The notes beneath the pieces were generated by a model. The model did not search any database, had not been told where the DNA came from, and worked only from the letters and a program-made list of their open reading frames with translations. Made by a program: the position numbers and the translations under genes. DNA of 8,094 nucleotides from contig JBOFCS010000099.1 of NCBI GenBank assembly GCA_051646185.1, positions 1 to 8,094 on the forward strand, read 5' to 3'. Below, piece after piece: positions 1 to 6,646 of this stretch. Numbering within the stretch: position 1 is the stretch's first letter; every line of letters begins with the position of its first letter. The stretch is from JBOFCS01 sp051646185 (GTDB lineage Bacteria > Actinomycetota > Actinomycetes > Mycobacteriales > Mycobacteriaceae).

Positions 1-697
1 CTTGCTGTTGGGCTAGGTCTAGCTCGATAATTCCGGTGACGGTCCTGGCTAAAAATTCACGATCGTGACTAATAATGATTAATGGGGTCTGTGCGCTGGA
101 GACAAATTGTTCTAGGCGTTCGAGCCCGGCCAAATCCAAGTCATTAGTGGGCTCATCGAGTAGTAGAATGTCAAAGCGGCACAGCAGAAGCGCTGCAAGT
201 CCCACTCGTGCTGCCTGTCCGCCGGAGAGGGAAACCATGGGTGCAGATAGTTCAACAGTCAGACCAATATCGGTAAAAACTTGTCCGATACGTTCATCAA
301 AATCCGCGCCGCCAAGGTGTAACCACCGCTCTAAGGCAGGTGAGTACCGATCTTCTGTGGTTTCGGTCAAGGAATGCGCAGCGTCATCCATTTCCTGCTG
401 GGCAGCAAGCACCCCGGTCCTGCGGAAAAGGAAACCGTACACGGTTTCTTCGGTGATCCGCTCAGGTTCCTGCGCCAGATAACCAACAAGTGCATCGGGA
501 GGATTAAGAGTGATGGTTCCCTCATAGTCAACAGAGCTTTGCCCGGCGAGGAGTGTCAATAAGGTAGATTTCCCAGCGCCATTAGCACCAACAAGGCCGA
601 TAGCCTCACCAGTTCCGACAGTTAAATCCACTTCGCTAAATAAAGTGCGCTGCCCGTAACCGGCTGCAAGATTTGCTACGTGCAAGGTGGCGCTGAT
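1..697 (-). CDS. ABC-F family ATP-binding protein, N-terminal part (cut by left edge)
   Basis: Soluble ABC-F ATPase of the translation-factor or antibiotic-resistance type; such proteins have two ATPase domains and no membrane domain and most act on the ribosome. About 232 codons are present, covering the first ATPase domain: Walker A GANGAGKST at residues 37-45, signature LSGGQ at 157-161, Walker B ILLLDEP at 177-183 followed by TNDLD, and the switch histidine (ISHDREF) at 211. The linker and second domain lie outside the window. The start is unusual: an in-frame TAA lies eight codons upstream and there is no ATG or GTG between it and the conserved N-terminus. The best Shine-Dalgarno points to an ATC codon at 697-695, giving (M)SATLHVANLAAGYG; the only alternative is TTG at 685-683. 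It is transcribed divergently from the aldo/keto reductase. The family is certain; the exact subfamily and substrate cannot be told from half a protein. Confidence 0.93.
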   Translation of the reverse strand, partial: MSATLHVANLAAGYGQRTLFSEVDLTVGTGEAIGLVGANGAGKSTLLTLLAGQSSVDYEGTITLNPPDALVGYLAQEPERITEETVYGFLFRRTGVLAAQQEMDDAAHSLTETTEDRYSPALERWLHLGGADFDERIGQVFTDIGLTVELSAPMVSLSGGQAARVGLAALLLCRFDILLLDEPTNDLDLAGLERLEQFVSSAQTPLIIISHDREFLARTVTGIIELDLAQQQ

Positions 698-703
698 GGT
701 GCT

Positions 704-709
704 CTCCTC
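704..709 (-). promoter_or_regulatory. Ribosome binding site of the ABC-F gene, placing the start at ATC
   Basis: On the minus strand the sequence reads GAGGAG, then six bases (AGCACC), then ATC. This is a strong anti-16S match at ideal spacing for an ATC start, but 18 bases from the TTG that is the only in-frame canonical alternative near the N-terminus. It therefore decides the start in favour of ATC, unless the ATC is a sequencing error or mutation of an original ATG or GTG. Confidence 0.7.
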
Positions 710-767
710 AATAGGTGGTATTTACTTGGCAGGGAACTTTTTGCTGGGATCGGAAGTTGGTAAGGTT

Positions 768-1601
768 ATGGATATTGTGCAGCAGGTTCCTCGTCTTGAG
801 CTTAACGATGGCAACACCATCCCGGCGCTTGGCTTTGGGGTATGGCAAATCCCTGATGAACAAGCGCATGCGTCGGTAGCAACTGCCCTTGAGGTGGGGT
901 ACCGAAGTATTGATACCGCAATGATTTATGGCAACGAGACTGGGGTAGGTAGGGCCATCGCCGAATCAGCCATTGCGCGTGAAGAGCTTTTTATTACCAC
1001 CAAACTGTGGAACAGTGACCAAGGTTATGACACCACGATTGCTGCTTGCCAGGAAAGTTTGGATCGGCTCGGGCTGGAGTATCTAGACCTGTATCTCATT
1101 CATTGGCCGGTTCCGGCTAAGGGTGCTTTTATTGAGACGTTTAGAGCATTTCAGCAGTTAAAAGCTGATGGACTCATTCGTTCTCTGGGGGTGTCTAACT
1201 TTACAGAGAAACATCTTGACGAACTTATTGCCGCGACCGGTGAAGTGCCAGCGGTGAATCAGGTTGAGCTACATCCGGCTTTCCCTCAGCCGGCGTTACG
1301 TTCTGCGCATCGTAAGTTGGGTATTGCTACCGAAGCATGGAGCCCCTTAGGGCAGGGGACACTATTAGACAATCCGGTGATCGTGCAGATTGCCTCGGCC
1401 CATAGCAAGACGGCGGCTCAAGTCATTATTCGGTGGCATCTGCAACTAGGAAATATTGTTATTCCCAAATCTGCTACGCCTAGTAGAATTACCGAAAATT
1501 TTGCAGTACACGATTTTGTGTTAAGCCCCGAAGAACTCAGCAGCATAGGCTCAGTTACCGGTTCCGGAAGAATAGGACCAGACCCCGAAATATTTGGATA
1601 G
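768..1601 (+). CDS. Aldo/keto reductase, 2,5-diketo-D-gluconate reductase type
   Basis: Cytosolic NADPH-dependent reductase of the AKR superfamily, 277 residues, close to the usual 275-280 of corynebacterial 2,5-diketo-gluconic acid reductases. The catalytic tetrad is complete: Asp49 (SIDTA), Tyr54 (IYGNE), Lys79 (TTKLWN) and His112 (LIHWPVP). Other family marks are LNDGNTIPALGFGVWQI at the N-terminus, GVSNF, NQVELHP, EAWSPLGQG and the cofactor loop IPKSATPSRI near the C-terminus. The frame is open up to 687, but that extension overlaps the ABC-F start and adds non-homologous sequence, so ATG 768 is preferred. GTG 777 (MQQVPRLELNDG) is also possible; the AAGG at 762-765 is too near ATG 768 (2 bases) and rather far from GTG 777 (11 bases), so the start remains uncertain by three codons. 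The in vivo substrate cannot be inferred; broad carbonyl detoxification is as likely as sugar-acid reduction. It ends 41 bases from the convergent flavoprotein gene. Confidence 0.93.
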   Translation: MDIVQQVPRLELNDGNTIPALGFGVWQIPDEQAHASVATALEVGYRSIDTAMIYGNETGVGRAIAESAIAREELFITTKLWNSDQGYDTTIAACQESLDRLGLEYLDLYLIHWPVPAKGAFIETFRAFQQLKADGLIRSLGVSNFTEKHLDELIAATGEVPAVNQVELHPAFPQPALRSAHRKLGIATEAWSPLGQGTLLDNPVIVQIASAHSKTAAQVIIRWHLQLGNIVIPKSATPSRITENFAVHDFVLSPEELSSIGSVTGSGRIGPDPEIFG

Positions 1602-1612
1602 TCAACAGCGCC

Positions 1613-1650
1613 GGTAGTGGTCAGTGCGCAATACGGTATGCCTCACTGCC
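1613..1650. terminator. Possible bidirectional hairpin between convergent genes
   Basis: The junction of the two convergent genes can fold into an imperfect stem: GG(t)CAGTG(c)GCA(a)TA on the left (1619-1633), a CGG loop, and TATGC(ct)CACTGCC on the right (1637-1650), about twelve pairs with single-base bulges. The right arm covers the stop codon of the minus-strand flavoprotein gene. Neither side has a run of T, so it is not a textbook intrinsic terminator; actinobacterial terminators often lack the T run. Position is the strongest argument. Confidence 0.35.
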
Positions 1651-2746
1651 CAATTGTCTGAAGTAGTTCAGCCACTGCGGCACGTCCAGCTCGGTTAGCG
1701 CCAATAGTGCTTGCAGAGGGACCGTAACCTAATAGATGCAGCTGTGGTAGATCGGCGACTTGAGTAGCTAAGCGCCCTGTCATGGTGATTCCGCCCCCGG
1801 GGCTTCGTAAGTGTAGCGGCTTAAGATGGTCTAGTGCACTGCGAAATCCGGTGCACCAGAGTATGACATCAACAGCAAGATCGTCATATTCCGATGAATC
1901 CCATGAGACTCCTTGGGCGGTGATTCTAGTAAACATCGGTAGCGGGTTGAGGGCACCACGTTTCTTGGCTGCTACTAGTTGTGGAGTCCAGGAAAGCCCA
2001 GTCACCGAAACAACAGATTCAGGCGGTAAGCCTCGGCGCACCCGTTCCTCAACGCGCGCTACAGCTGCGCGCCCAATCTCTGGACTAAATTCCCCAGTTC
2101 TAAACCTGGGCGGACGTCGGGTAACCCAGGAAGTACGGGTGTGCTCAGAAATTTCGGAGAGTAGTTGTACAGCAGAAACTCCACCACCAACAACTAGTAC
2201 ATGTTTGCCGAGAAAATCTGTTGCTCGGCGATAGTACTTAGTATGAAGTTGCTGTCCCAAAAATGATTGAGCACCGGGATAGCTTGGCCAGAAAGGTTTT
2301 TCCCACGTTCCTGTGGCATTGATGATGCCATGGGTGAGATATTTTCCAGTATTGGTTTCTACCAGTAGGCGTGAATCGGTTTTCTGGGTATGCACAGCTG
2401 ATACCTGAATCTTGCGGCGAACATTAAGTTGAAATTTCTTTTCGTATTCACCGAAGTACCGGGGTACTGCTTCTGCTGCAAGTACCTCAGGCTGGTGTGC
2501 ATCAAGATTATTAAAGGGAAATGCCATTCCTGGCAGATCATGAATATGGTTGGCGGCTTTTAATGTCAAACTCGGCCAGCGAAACTGCCAGGCTCCGCCC
2601 GGGCCTGGAGCATCATCGAGGATGACGAAGTCATCGTTGGCCTTGAGTCCTTGTTTGTGCAAAAAATAGCCAGCGGAGAGTCCAGCTTGACCTGCTCCGA
2701 TCACAACAATATGCATCTTATGCAACAAAAATTGGGTAGTTTCCAT
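1643..2746 (-). CDS. FAD-dependent, FMO-like NAD(P)H oxidoreductase
   Basis: Cytosolic flavoprotein of 367 residues with two dinucleotide-binding folds. The FAD site is IGAGQAG at residues 16-22; the NAD(P)H site is VVGGGVSA at 185-192. Between them the segment F162-x-G-xxx-H168-xxx-Y172 fits the FxGxxxHxxx(Y/F) fingerprint of flavin-dependent monooxygenases. The ATG-type motifs NATGTWEKP (143-151) and DVILWCTGF (293-301) are present. This places it with the short FMO-like or CzcO-type proteins, which include N- and S-oxygenases and uncharacterised reductases; the substrate is unknown. A second ATG at 2716 (MHIVVIGAG) would remove ten residues; neither ATG has a good ribosome binding site (AGAAAAG before the first), so I keep the longer form with doubt. 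The gene is divergent from the echA6-like gene and could share its control region. Its long charged C-terminal half appears intact. Confidence 0.88.
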   Translation of the reverse strand: METTQFLLHKMHIVVIGAGQAGLSAGYFLHKQGLKANDDFVILDDAPGPGGAWQFRWPSLTLKAANHIHDLPGMAFPFNNLDAHQPEVLAAEAVPRYFGEYEKKFQLNVRRKIQVSAVHTQKTDSRLLVETNTGKYLTHGIINATGTWEKPFWPSYPGAQSFLGQQLHTKYYRRATDFLGKHVLVVGGGVSAVQLLSEISEHTRTSWVTRRPPRFRTGEFSPEIGRAAVARVEERVRRGLPPESVVSVTGLSWTPQLVAAKKRGALNPLPMFTRITAQGVSWDSSEYDDLAVDVILWCTGFRSALDHLKPLHLRSPGGGITMTGRLATQVADLPQLHLLGYGPSASTIGANRAGRAAVAELLQTIGQ

Positions 2747-2808
2747 GACTTTTCTAAGAACGTTTTAATCGTTATCAATTGTTCCGCTAGTCTTCCCAAG
2801 GTGACCGC

Positions 2809-2846
2809 ACACTCATGTTGTATGAGTTTTGTAAAGCCATGAGTGT
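2809..2846. repeat. 9-bp inverted repeat, operator-like, before echA6
   Basis: ACACTCATG at 2809-2817 is the exact reverse complement of CATGAGTGT at 2838-2846. A third, partial copy, TATGAGT at 2821-2827, also makes a close hairpin with ACTCAT at 2811-2816 (five-base loop). The outer copies are 29 bases apart start to start, near three helical turns. The right copy lies in the spacer of the predicted promoter and the -35 box lies between the copies, which is where a repressor site would be expected. No regulator is encoded in the window. Confidence 0.5.
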
Positions 2847-2857
2847 TTATACATACT
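2829..2857 (+). promoter_or_regulatory. Predicted sigma-A-type promoter of echA6
   Basis: TTGTAA at 2829-2834 and CATACT at 2852-2857 are separated by 17 bases, with four of six matches to each consensus hexamer. Transcription would begin near 2864, giving a short leader of about 18 bases before GTG 2882. This also argues against the in-frame GTG at 2843, which would lie upstream of the transcript. The call comes from pattern matching alone. Confidence 0.4.
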
Positions 2858-2869
2858 GTGGAGATAGCG

Positions 2870-2874
2870 AAGGG
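2870..2874 (+). promoter_or_regulatory. Ribosome binding site that fixes the echA6 start
   Basis: AAGGG followed by seven bases and GTG at 2882. Earlier in-frame GTG codons at 2843 and 2858 have no comparable site, so the longer 256-residue reading is not supported. Confidence 0.7.
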
Positions 2875-2881
2875 TAGAGCA

Positions 2882-3613
2882 GTGATTAAGGTAGCCCGTA
2901 ATGAACAGGTTGTGACGATTACGTTCCAACGCGAGGAGCGCCGCAACGCGCTAAATACCGAGCTCTGCCAGGCTGTTACGGCCGGTATTGCTGATGCGAT
3001 AGCTACCGATACACGGGTTATTGTGCTTACTGGTCAGGGCAGCAGTTTCTGTGCTGGAGCAGATTTAGGTGGTGAAGCACATGCAGCACATTTTCATGAA
3101 GCTTTAAAAGAGATGCTGCAAGCCATTGAATATGCACCGGTTCCGATCATTGCTGCCGTTAATGGTCCGGCGATGGGAGCTGGAGTTCAGGTCTGTTTAG
3201 CAAGCGATCTTCGCGTGGTGGCAGCCGAAGCAAAATTTGCTATCCCTGCTGCTGCTTTAGGTATTGCTGTCGACAACTGGACGATTAAGCGGTTAGTGAC
3301 GTTGGTTGGTGGCGGACGGGCTAGGGCGATGATGCTATCAGCGGAGCCGATTTCCGCGGCGGAAGCGCTTACTGCTGGTTTCGCCAATAAAATTGGTGAT
3401 CTGGAGTTGGCTCAACAATGGGCTCAGAAAATCTCTATGCTGGCGCCTTTAGCACTGCGGCATTCTAAAATCGTGCTTAACGACGACCATGCTCATGATG
3501 AACCAACCGTAGAACATCTTGCAGCACAAAAAGCTGCATGGTCGAGCGCCGATATCGTTGAGGCCGCCTTAGCTCGGAAAGAGAAGCGTCCACCACAGTT
3601 CACGGGCAACTGA
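2882..3613 (+). CDS. echA6: EchA6-like enoyl-CoA hydratase/isomerase family protein, probably non-catalytic
   Basis: Crotonase-fold acyl-CoA-binding protein of 243 residues, the same length as I recall for M. tuberculosis EchA6 (Rv0905). Shared features recalled from that protein include ERRNALN (19-25), LTGQG...FCAGADL (49-62), VDNWTIKRL (130-138), RARAMMLSAE (146-155), LAPLALRHSKIVLNDD (187-202) and the tail RKEKRPPQF (232-240). CoA-ester and oxyanion-hole parts are kept (CAGADL; GPAMGAG at 95-101). The two catalytic glutamates of true hydratases (Glu144 and Glu164 in rat mitochondrial hydratase) align with Gln103 and Ala123, so water addition to enoyl-CoA is unlikely. M. tuberculosis EchA6 is known to bind long-chain acyl-CoA without hydratase activity and to act in mycolic acid synthesis. 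Start GTG 2882 is chosen for its ribosome binding site. It lies 129 bases upstream of the permease gene on the same strand. A generic EchA paralogue is the alternative, less likely given the flanking genes. Confidence 0.85.
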   Translation: MIKVARNEQVVTITFQREERRNALNTELCQAVTAGIADAIATDTRVIVLTGQGSSFCAGADLGGEAHAAHFHEALKEMLQAIEYAPVPIIAAVNGPAMGAGVQVCLASDLRVVAAEAKFAIPAAALGIAVDNWTIKRLVTLVGGGRARAMMLSAEPISAAEALTAGFANKIGDLELAQQWAQKISMLAPLALRHSKIVLNDDHAHDEPTVEHLAAQKAAWSSADIVEAALARKEKRPPQFTGN

Positions 3614-3742
3614 GGCGTAACTGGCCGGGATGAAGCTAGCTGGTTTTACGTTGTGGTTACATAACTGAACTCCCCGTGACACAAACTGCCCGTACTTTCT
3701 TGCTAATCCCCTGACGTGAGCTGGATAAAGCAAGGAGCGTAA
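3614..3742. other. Intergenic gap between echA6 and the permease gene
   Basis: This 129-base gap could hold a promoter for the downstream genes. I see a short palindrome GTTACATAAC at 3656-3665, preceded by TTGTGG, and an extended -10-like TGCTAAT at 3701-3707, but no hexamer pair at proper spacing. No convincing terminator follows echA6. Read-through from echA6 is possible. Confidence 0.4.
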
Positions 3743-5425
3743 ATGTCTGAGCAGGTATGTGATCGCCCAGTTAATCTTCCAGATGGCGCAAAGCCGAGCA
3801 CTGGGGATATTGCGCTTAGGGAAACGCTGGAAGATTACACTCTTCGCTTTGCACCTCGTAGTTACCGAAAATGGGGTAGTGGTGTTGTTGCCACCTCCGC
3901 TCTGGGGGGGATTGCTTATCTGGCTGATTTTTCCATTGGCGCAAATATTGGTTTGTCTTATGGAACGGGTAATGCCTTGTGGGGCATTCTTATATTTTCA
4001 ATTGTGGTAATACTGACTGGCTTTCCGCTTGCTTACTATGCTGCTCGATACAATATTGATCTTGATTTGATAACTCGTGGAAGTGGATTCGGCTACTACG
4101 GTTCAGTGGTCACTAATGTTATTTTTGCTACTTTTACCTTTATTTTCTTCGCTCTTGAAGGCTCAATTATGGCTCAGGGACTAGAACTTGGTCTGCAAAT
4201 TCCACTTCCCATTGGGTACGCCATCTCAACGATTATGGTTATCCCTCTGGTGATCTATGGGATGAAAGCATTATCTAAGCTTCAGGTGTGGACCACCCCG
4301 TTGTGGCTGGTAATGATGGTTTTGCCCTTCTTATACTTGCTTTTTAAACATCCTGACTCAGTGGCTGAATTCTTTGCTTTTGGTGGTGAAGATGGGGTAA
4401 AGGGCAAAGGCGTGAATTTCGGTTCAATCATGCTTGCTGCTGGGGTATGCCTATCGTTGATTGCGCAGATTGCCGAACAGATTGACTACTTACGTTTTAT
4501 GCCGCCTAAAACACCAGAAAACAGTCGCCGCTGGTGGGCTGCAGTGGTACTGGCTGGGCCTGGTTGGGTTATCTTTGGCGCTATTAAACAAATTGTTGGT
4601 CTTTTCCTTGCCGTATATCTCATTGCGAATGTTGCCGATGGTGCAGCTATTGCGAATCAGCCCGTCCACCAGTTTTTGGAGATCTACCAAGACATGATGC
4701 CACACTGGTTGGCAATGACATTAGCGGTAATTTTAGTGGTGATCAGTCAGATTAAGATCAATGTCACCAATGCTTATTCTGGCTCTTTGGCGTGGACAAA
4801 TTCCTTTACTCGAGTGACAAAAACATACCCGGGTCGTCTGGTTTTTGTTATCTTTAACCTAGCAATCGCATTAATTCTTATGGAAGCCAATATGTTTGAC
4901 TTTCTCAGTACGATTCTTGGGTTTTATGCAAACTGTGGCATCGCCTGGGTGGTCACTGTTGCTACTGATATTGCGGTTAATAAGTATTTATTGAAGCTTT
5001 CACCTAAAGCTCCAGAGTTTCGTCGCGGTATGTTGTACGCAATTAACCCGGTCGGATTCGTCTCCATGGCGTTGTCAGCTAGTATTTCAATTCTGGTGTT
5101 TTTTGGCGCCTTTGGGGAAACCATTAAGCCATTCTCACCGGTTATTGCGGTACTTATTGCGCTTATCGCCCCACCCATTCTTGCCATTGCAACAAAAGGC
5201 AAATATTACTTACGCCGCACCGACGATGGTATCGATGCCCCAATGTATGACGAGCATGGGAACCCCTCGGGAGTGTTATTAACCTGTGTAGTTTCCGGTA
5301 TGGATTTTGAGCGACCAGACATGATTGCCTCAGCTATTGCTGGTCCTAATGGTGAAGTTCAGTATATTAGTTCACTTGCACTGAGCACTGACAAGACTGG
5401 TGAACATGTTCTTCCGCCAAACTGA
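3743..5425 (+). CDS. NCS1-type purine/cytosine permease-like transporter with C-terminal cytosolic tail
   Basis: Integral membrane transporter of 560 residues, start ATG with AAGGAG at 3732-3737, five bases upstream. About twelve hydrophobic segments can be picked out between residues 46 and 485, for example near 46-72, 79-100, 120-145, 155-173, 183-202, 227-246, 264-295, 322-336, 366-381, 388-412, 436-456 and 464-484. Residues 25-70 (LRETLEDYTLRFAPRSYRKW, then a GG-containing first helix) and RGSGFGYYGS (112-121) recall the cytosine-purine permease family, whose members carry nucleobases, vitamins or related small solutes with cations. The substrate is not predictable. Residues 485-560 form a soluble tail: TKGKYYLRRTDDGID, MYDEHGNPSG, then FERPDM at 522-527. 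Related transporters I recall carry a cysteine-rich knuckle here; this one keeps only Cys515. The gene lies between echA6 and the Rv0906-like gene, where mycobacteria have no transporter that I recall. Confidence 0.85.
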   Translation: MSEQVCDRPVNLPDGAKPSTGDIALRETLEDYTLRFAPRSYRKWGSGVVATSALGGIAYLADFSIGANIGLSYGTGNALWGILIFSIVVILTGFPLAYYAARYNIDLDLITRGSGFGYYGSVVTNVIFATFTFIFFALEGSIMAQGLELGLQIPLPIGYAISTIMVIPLVIYGMKALSKLQVWTTPLWLVMMVLPFLYLLFKHPDSVAEFFAFGGEDGVKGKGVNFGSIMLAAGVCLSLIAQIAEQIDYLRFMPPKTPENSRRWWAAVVLAGPGWVIFGAIKQIVGLFLAVYLIANVADGAAIANQPVHQFLEIYQDMMPHWLAMTLAVILVVISQIKINVTNAYSGSLAWTNSFTRVTKTYPGRLVFVIFNLAIALILMEANMFDFLSTILGFYANCGIAWVVTVATDIAVNKYLLKLSPKAPEFRRGMLYAINPVGFVSMALSASISILVFFGAFGETIKPFSPVIAVLIALIAPPILAIATKGKYYLRRTDDGIDAPMYDEHGNPSGVLLTCVVSGMDFERPDMIASAIAGPNGEVQYISSLALSTDKTGEHVLPPN

Positions 5426-5471
5426 TAGCGCGTTAGTGGGCAGTAAGCCAATTTGTCAGTAGAGTTAACTA

Positions 5472-6611
5472 GTGACTAAAACTCTCACCAAAATTATTGG
5501 TGCCACCGGTGGAACGCTAACGTCGTTATGGTTTGCTCGGGAACTCAAGGGGCTTCCGAGAGCAATGGGAGCTTCACGTGCACTTATTGCTAAGTCGGCA
5601 GCCTCCTCGACTCACTATGCTGATGGTGCTTTCCATAATAGTGAACCAAGCCAGCAGTTTACTCCGACTGCAGATGAAAGCGGTATCCTGAATTCTCTAT
5701 TGACTAGGTCGCGTGTTGGGCGTCCGGCAAAACCCATTCCTTTGGTCGTACCCGAAGTACCAGAGGTCGCCGCTGATCTGGCGGCAACCTGGTATGGGCA
5801 TTCAAGTGTGCTTGTAGAGATAGATGGTTTTCGGGTGCTGACCGACCCGGTCTGGGGTAAGCGATGTTCGCCTTCAGAAGCAGTGGGCCCGGCTCGGTTA
5901 CATCCGGTGCCAGTTGCGCTAACTGAACTTCCTGAAGTGGATGTAGTTCTTATCTCCCATGATCACTATGACCACCTAGATATGCGGACAGTGCAGAAGC
6001 TAGCAGCGCTAGGTAAGGCAATCTTCTTGGTGCCATTAGGAATTGGTGCACATTTGCGAATATGGGGAATTAGCGATGATCGTATAATCGAATTGGATTG
6101 GAATGAAAGTCATCAGGTAACTTGTGATGACAAAGTTCTCACGCTGACCTGCACCGAAGCTCGACATTTTTCGGGGCGGGGCTTAGTGCGAAATACCACT
6201 CAATGGGCATCGTGGTCATTGAGTGGACCGACCCGACGAATATTTTTTGGTGGCGACACTGGTTATACTCAAAGGTTTTCCGAAATTGGTGAAAAATATG
6301 GGCCATTTGATATGACGTTATTACCAGTGGGTGCCTATAACGAGCAGTGGCGTGATATTCATATGAACCCGGAGGAAGCGGTACAGTCGCACCTGGATCT
6401 GAACAGTTCCGATGCAGATAATCACGGGGTGTTGGTCCCCATTCATTGGGCAACCTTCAATCTTGCTTTTCATCCTTGGTCTGAACCGATTACTCGATTG
6501 CTGGCCGCAGCGGCAGAAAAAGGCGTGAAAGTGTCAGTCCCTAAGCCTGGCCAACGTCTTGATGCTCAACAGCTCCCAGTGGTAGACCAGTGGTGGGTAG
6601 CCGTTTCATAA
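5472..6611 (+). CDS. Metallo-beta-lactamase-fold hydrolase, NAPE-PLD/Rv0906-like
   Basis: Zinc-dependent hydrolase of 379 residues. The metal site is complete: HDHYDH at 163-168, His232 (EARHFSGR), Asp262 (FGGDTGY) and His325 (PIHWATF). His297 in DIHMNPEEA and the segment TWYGHSSVLVEIDG (106-119) are typical of the N-acyl-phosphatidylethanolamine phospholipase D-like branch (cf. Rv0906), so a lipid phosphodiester is a plausible but unproven substrate; UlaG-type lactonases are the main alternative. The first ~100 residues are an extension before the catalytic fold. Residues 8-22 are only mildly hydrophobic, with no clear signal peptide or lipobox, so location is uncertain. GTG 5472 is preferred, with a weak AGAG at 5461-5464 seven bases upstream. 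It lies 46 bases after the permease and 35 before ctpE, so an operon is likely. Confidence 0.88.
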   Translation: MTKTLTKIIGATGGTLTSLWFARELKGLPRAMGASRALIAKSAASSTHYADGAFHNSEPSQQFTPTADESGILNSLLTRSRVGRPAKPIPLVVPEVPEVAADLAATWYGHSSVLVEIDGFRVLTDPVWGKRCSPSEAVGPARLHPVPVALTELPEVDVVLISHDHYDHLDMRTVQKLAALGKAIFLVPLGIGAHLRIWGISDDRIIELDWNESHQVTCDDKVLTLTCTEARHFSGRGLVRNTTQWASWSLSGPTRRIFFGGDTGYTQRFSEIGEKYGPFDMTLLPVGAYNEQWRDIHMNPEEAVQSHLDLNSSDADNHGVLVPIHWATFNLAFHPWSEPITRLLAAAAEKGVKVSVPKPGQRLDAQQLPVVDQWWVAVS

Positions 6612-6646
6612 GCACTTCGGGTTTAGTTTCCGATAAGGTCACAGGC

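Larger units (their letters stand above)
2747..2881. promoter_or_regulatory. Divergent intergenic control region
   Basis: This stretch separates the minus-strand flavoprotein gene from the plus-strand echA6-like gene. It is A+T-rich near the flavoprotein end (around 2755-2785, with TTTTAATCGTTATCAATTG), where a minus-strand promoter would be expected, though no well-spaced pair stands out. The right half holds the echA6 promoter, an inverted repeat and the echA6 ribosome binding site, described separately. Confidence 0.6.

Noticed and set aside
75..562. Plus-strand open frames across the left edge
   Set aside because: They are antisense to a clear ABC-F coding sequence with all its motifs, and their translations are serine/arginine-rich without recognisable domains.
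687..767. N-terminal extension of the aldo/keto reductase reading frame from GTG 687
   Set aside because: It overlaps the ABC-F start region on the other strand, has no ribosome binding site before it, and adds residues not seen in AKR proteins; the conserved family start is at or just after 768.
1782..2234. 150-codon plus-strand open frame inside the flavoprotein gene
   Set aside because: It is antisense to a gene with intact FAD, NAD(P)H and FMO motifs and shows no family features of its own.
2843..2881. Longer echA6 reading from GTG 2843
   Set aside because: No Shine-Dalgarno precedes it, it lies upstream of the predicted transcription start, and GTG 2882 has a well-spaced AAGGG and gives the length I recall for EchA6.
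3656..3665. GTTACATAAC palindrome before the permease gene
   Set aside because: Arms of only four bases around a non-symmetric centre are expected by chance; I note it in the intergenic entry but do not call an operator.
5426..5471. Terminator or promoter between the permease and the MBL-fold gene
   Set aside because: No stem with a T run and no well-spaced promoter hexamers were found; the 46-base gap is better read as internal to an operon.
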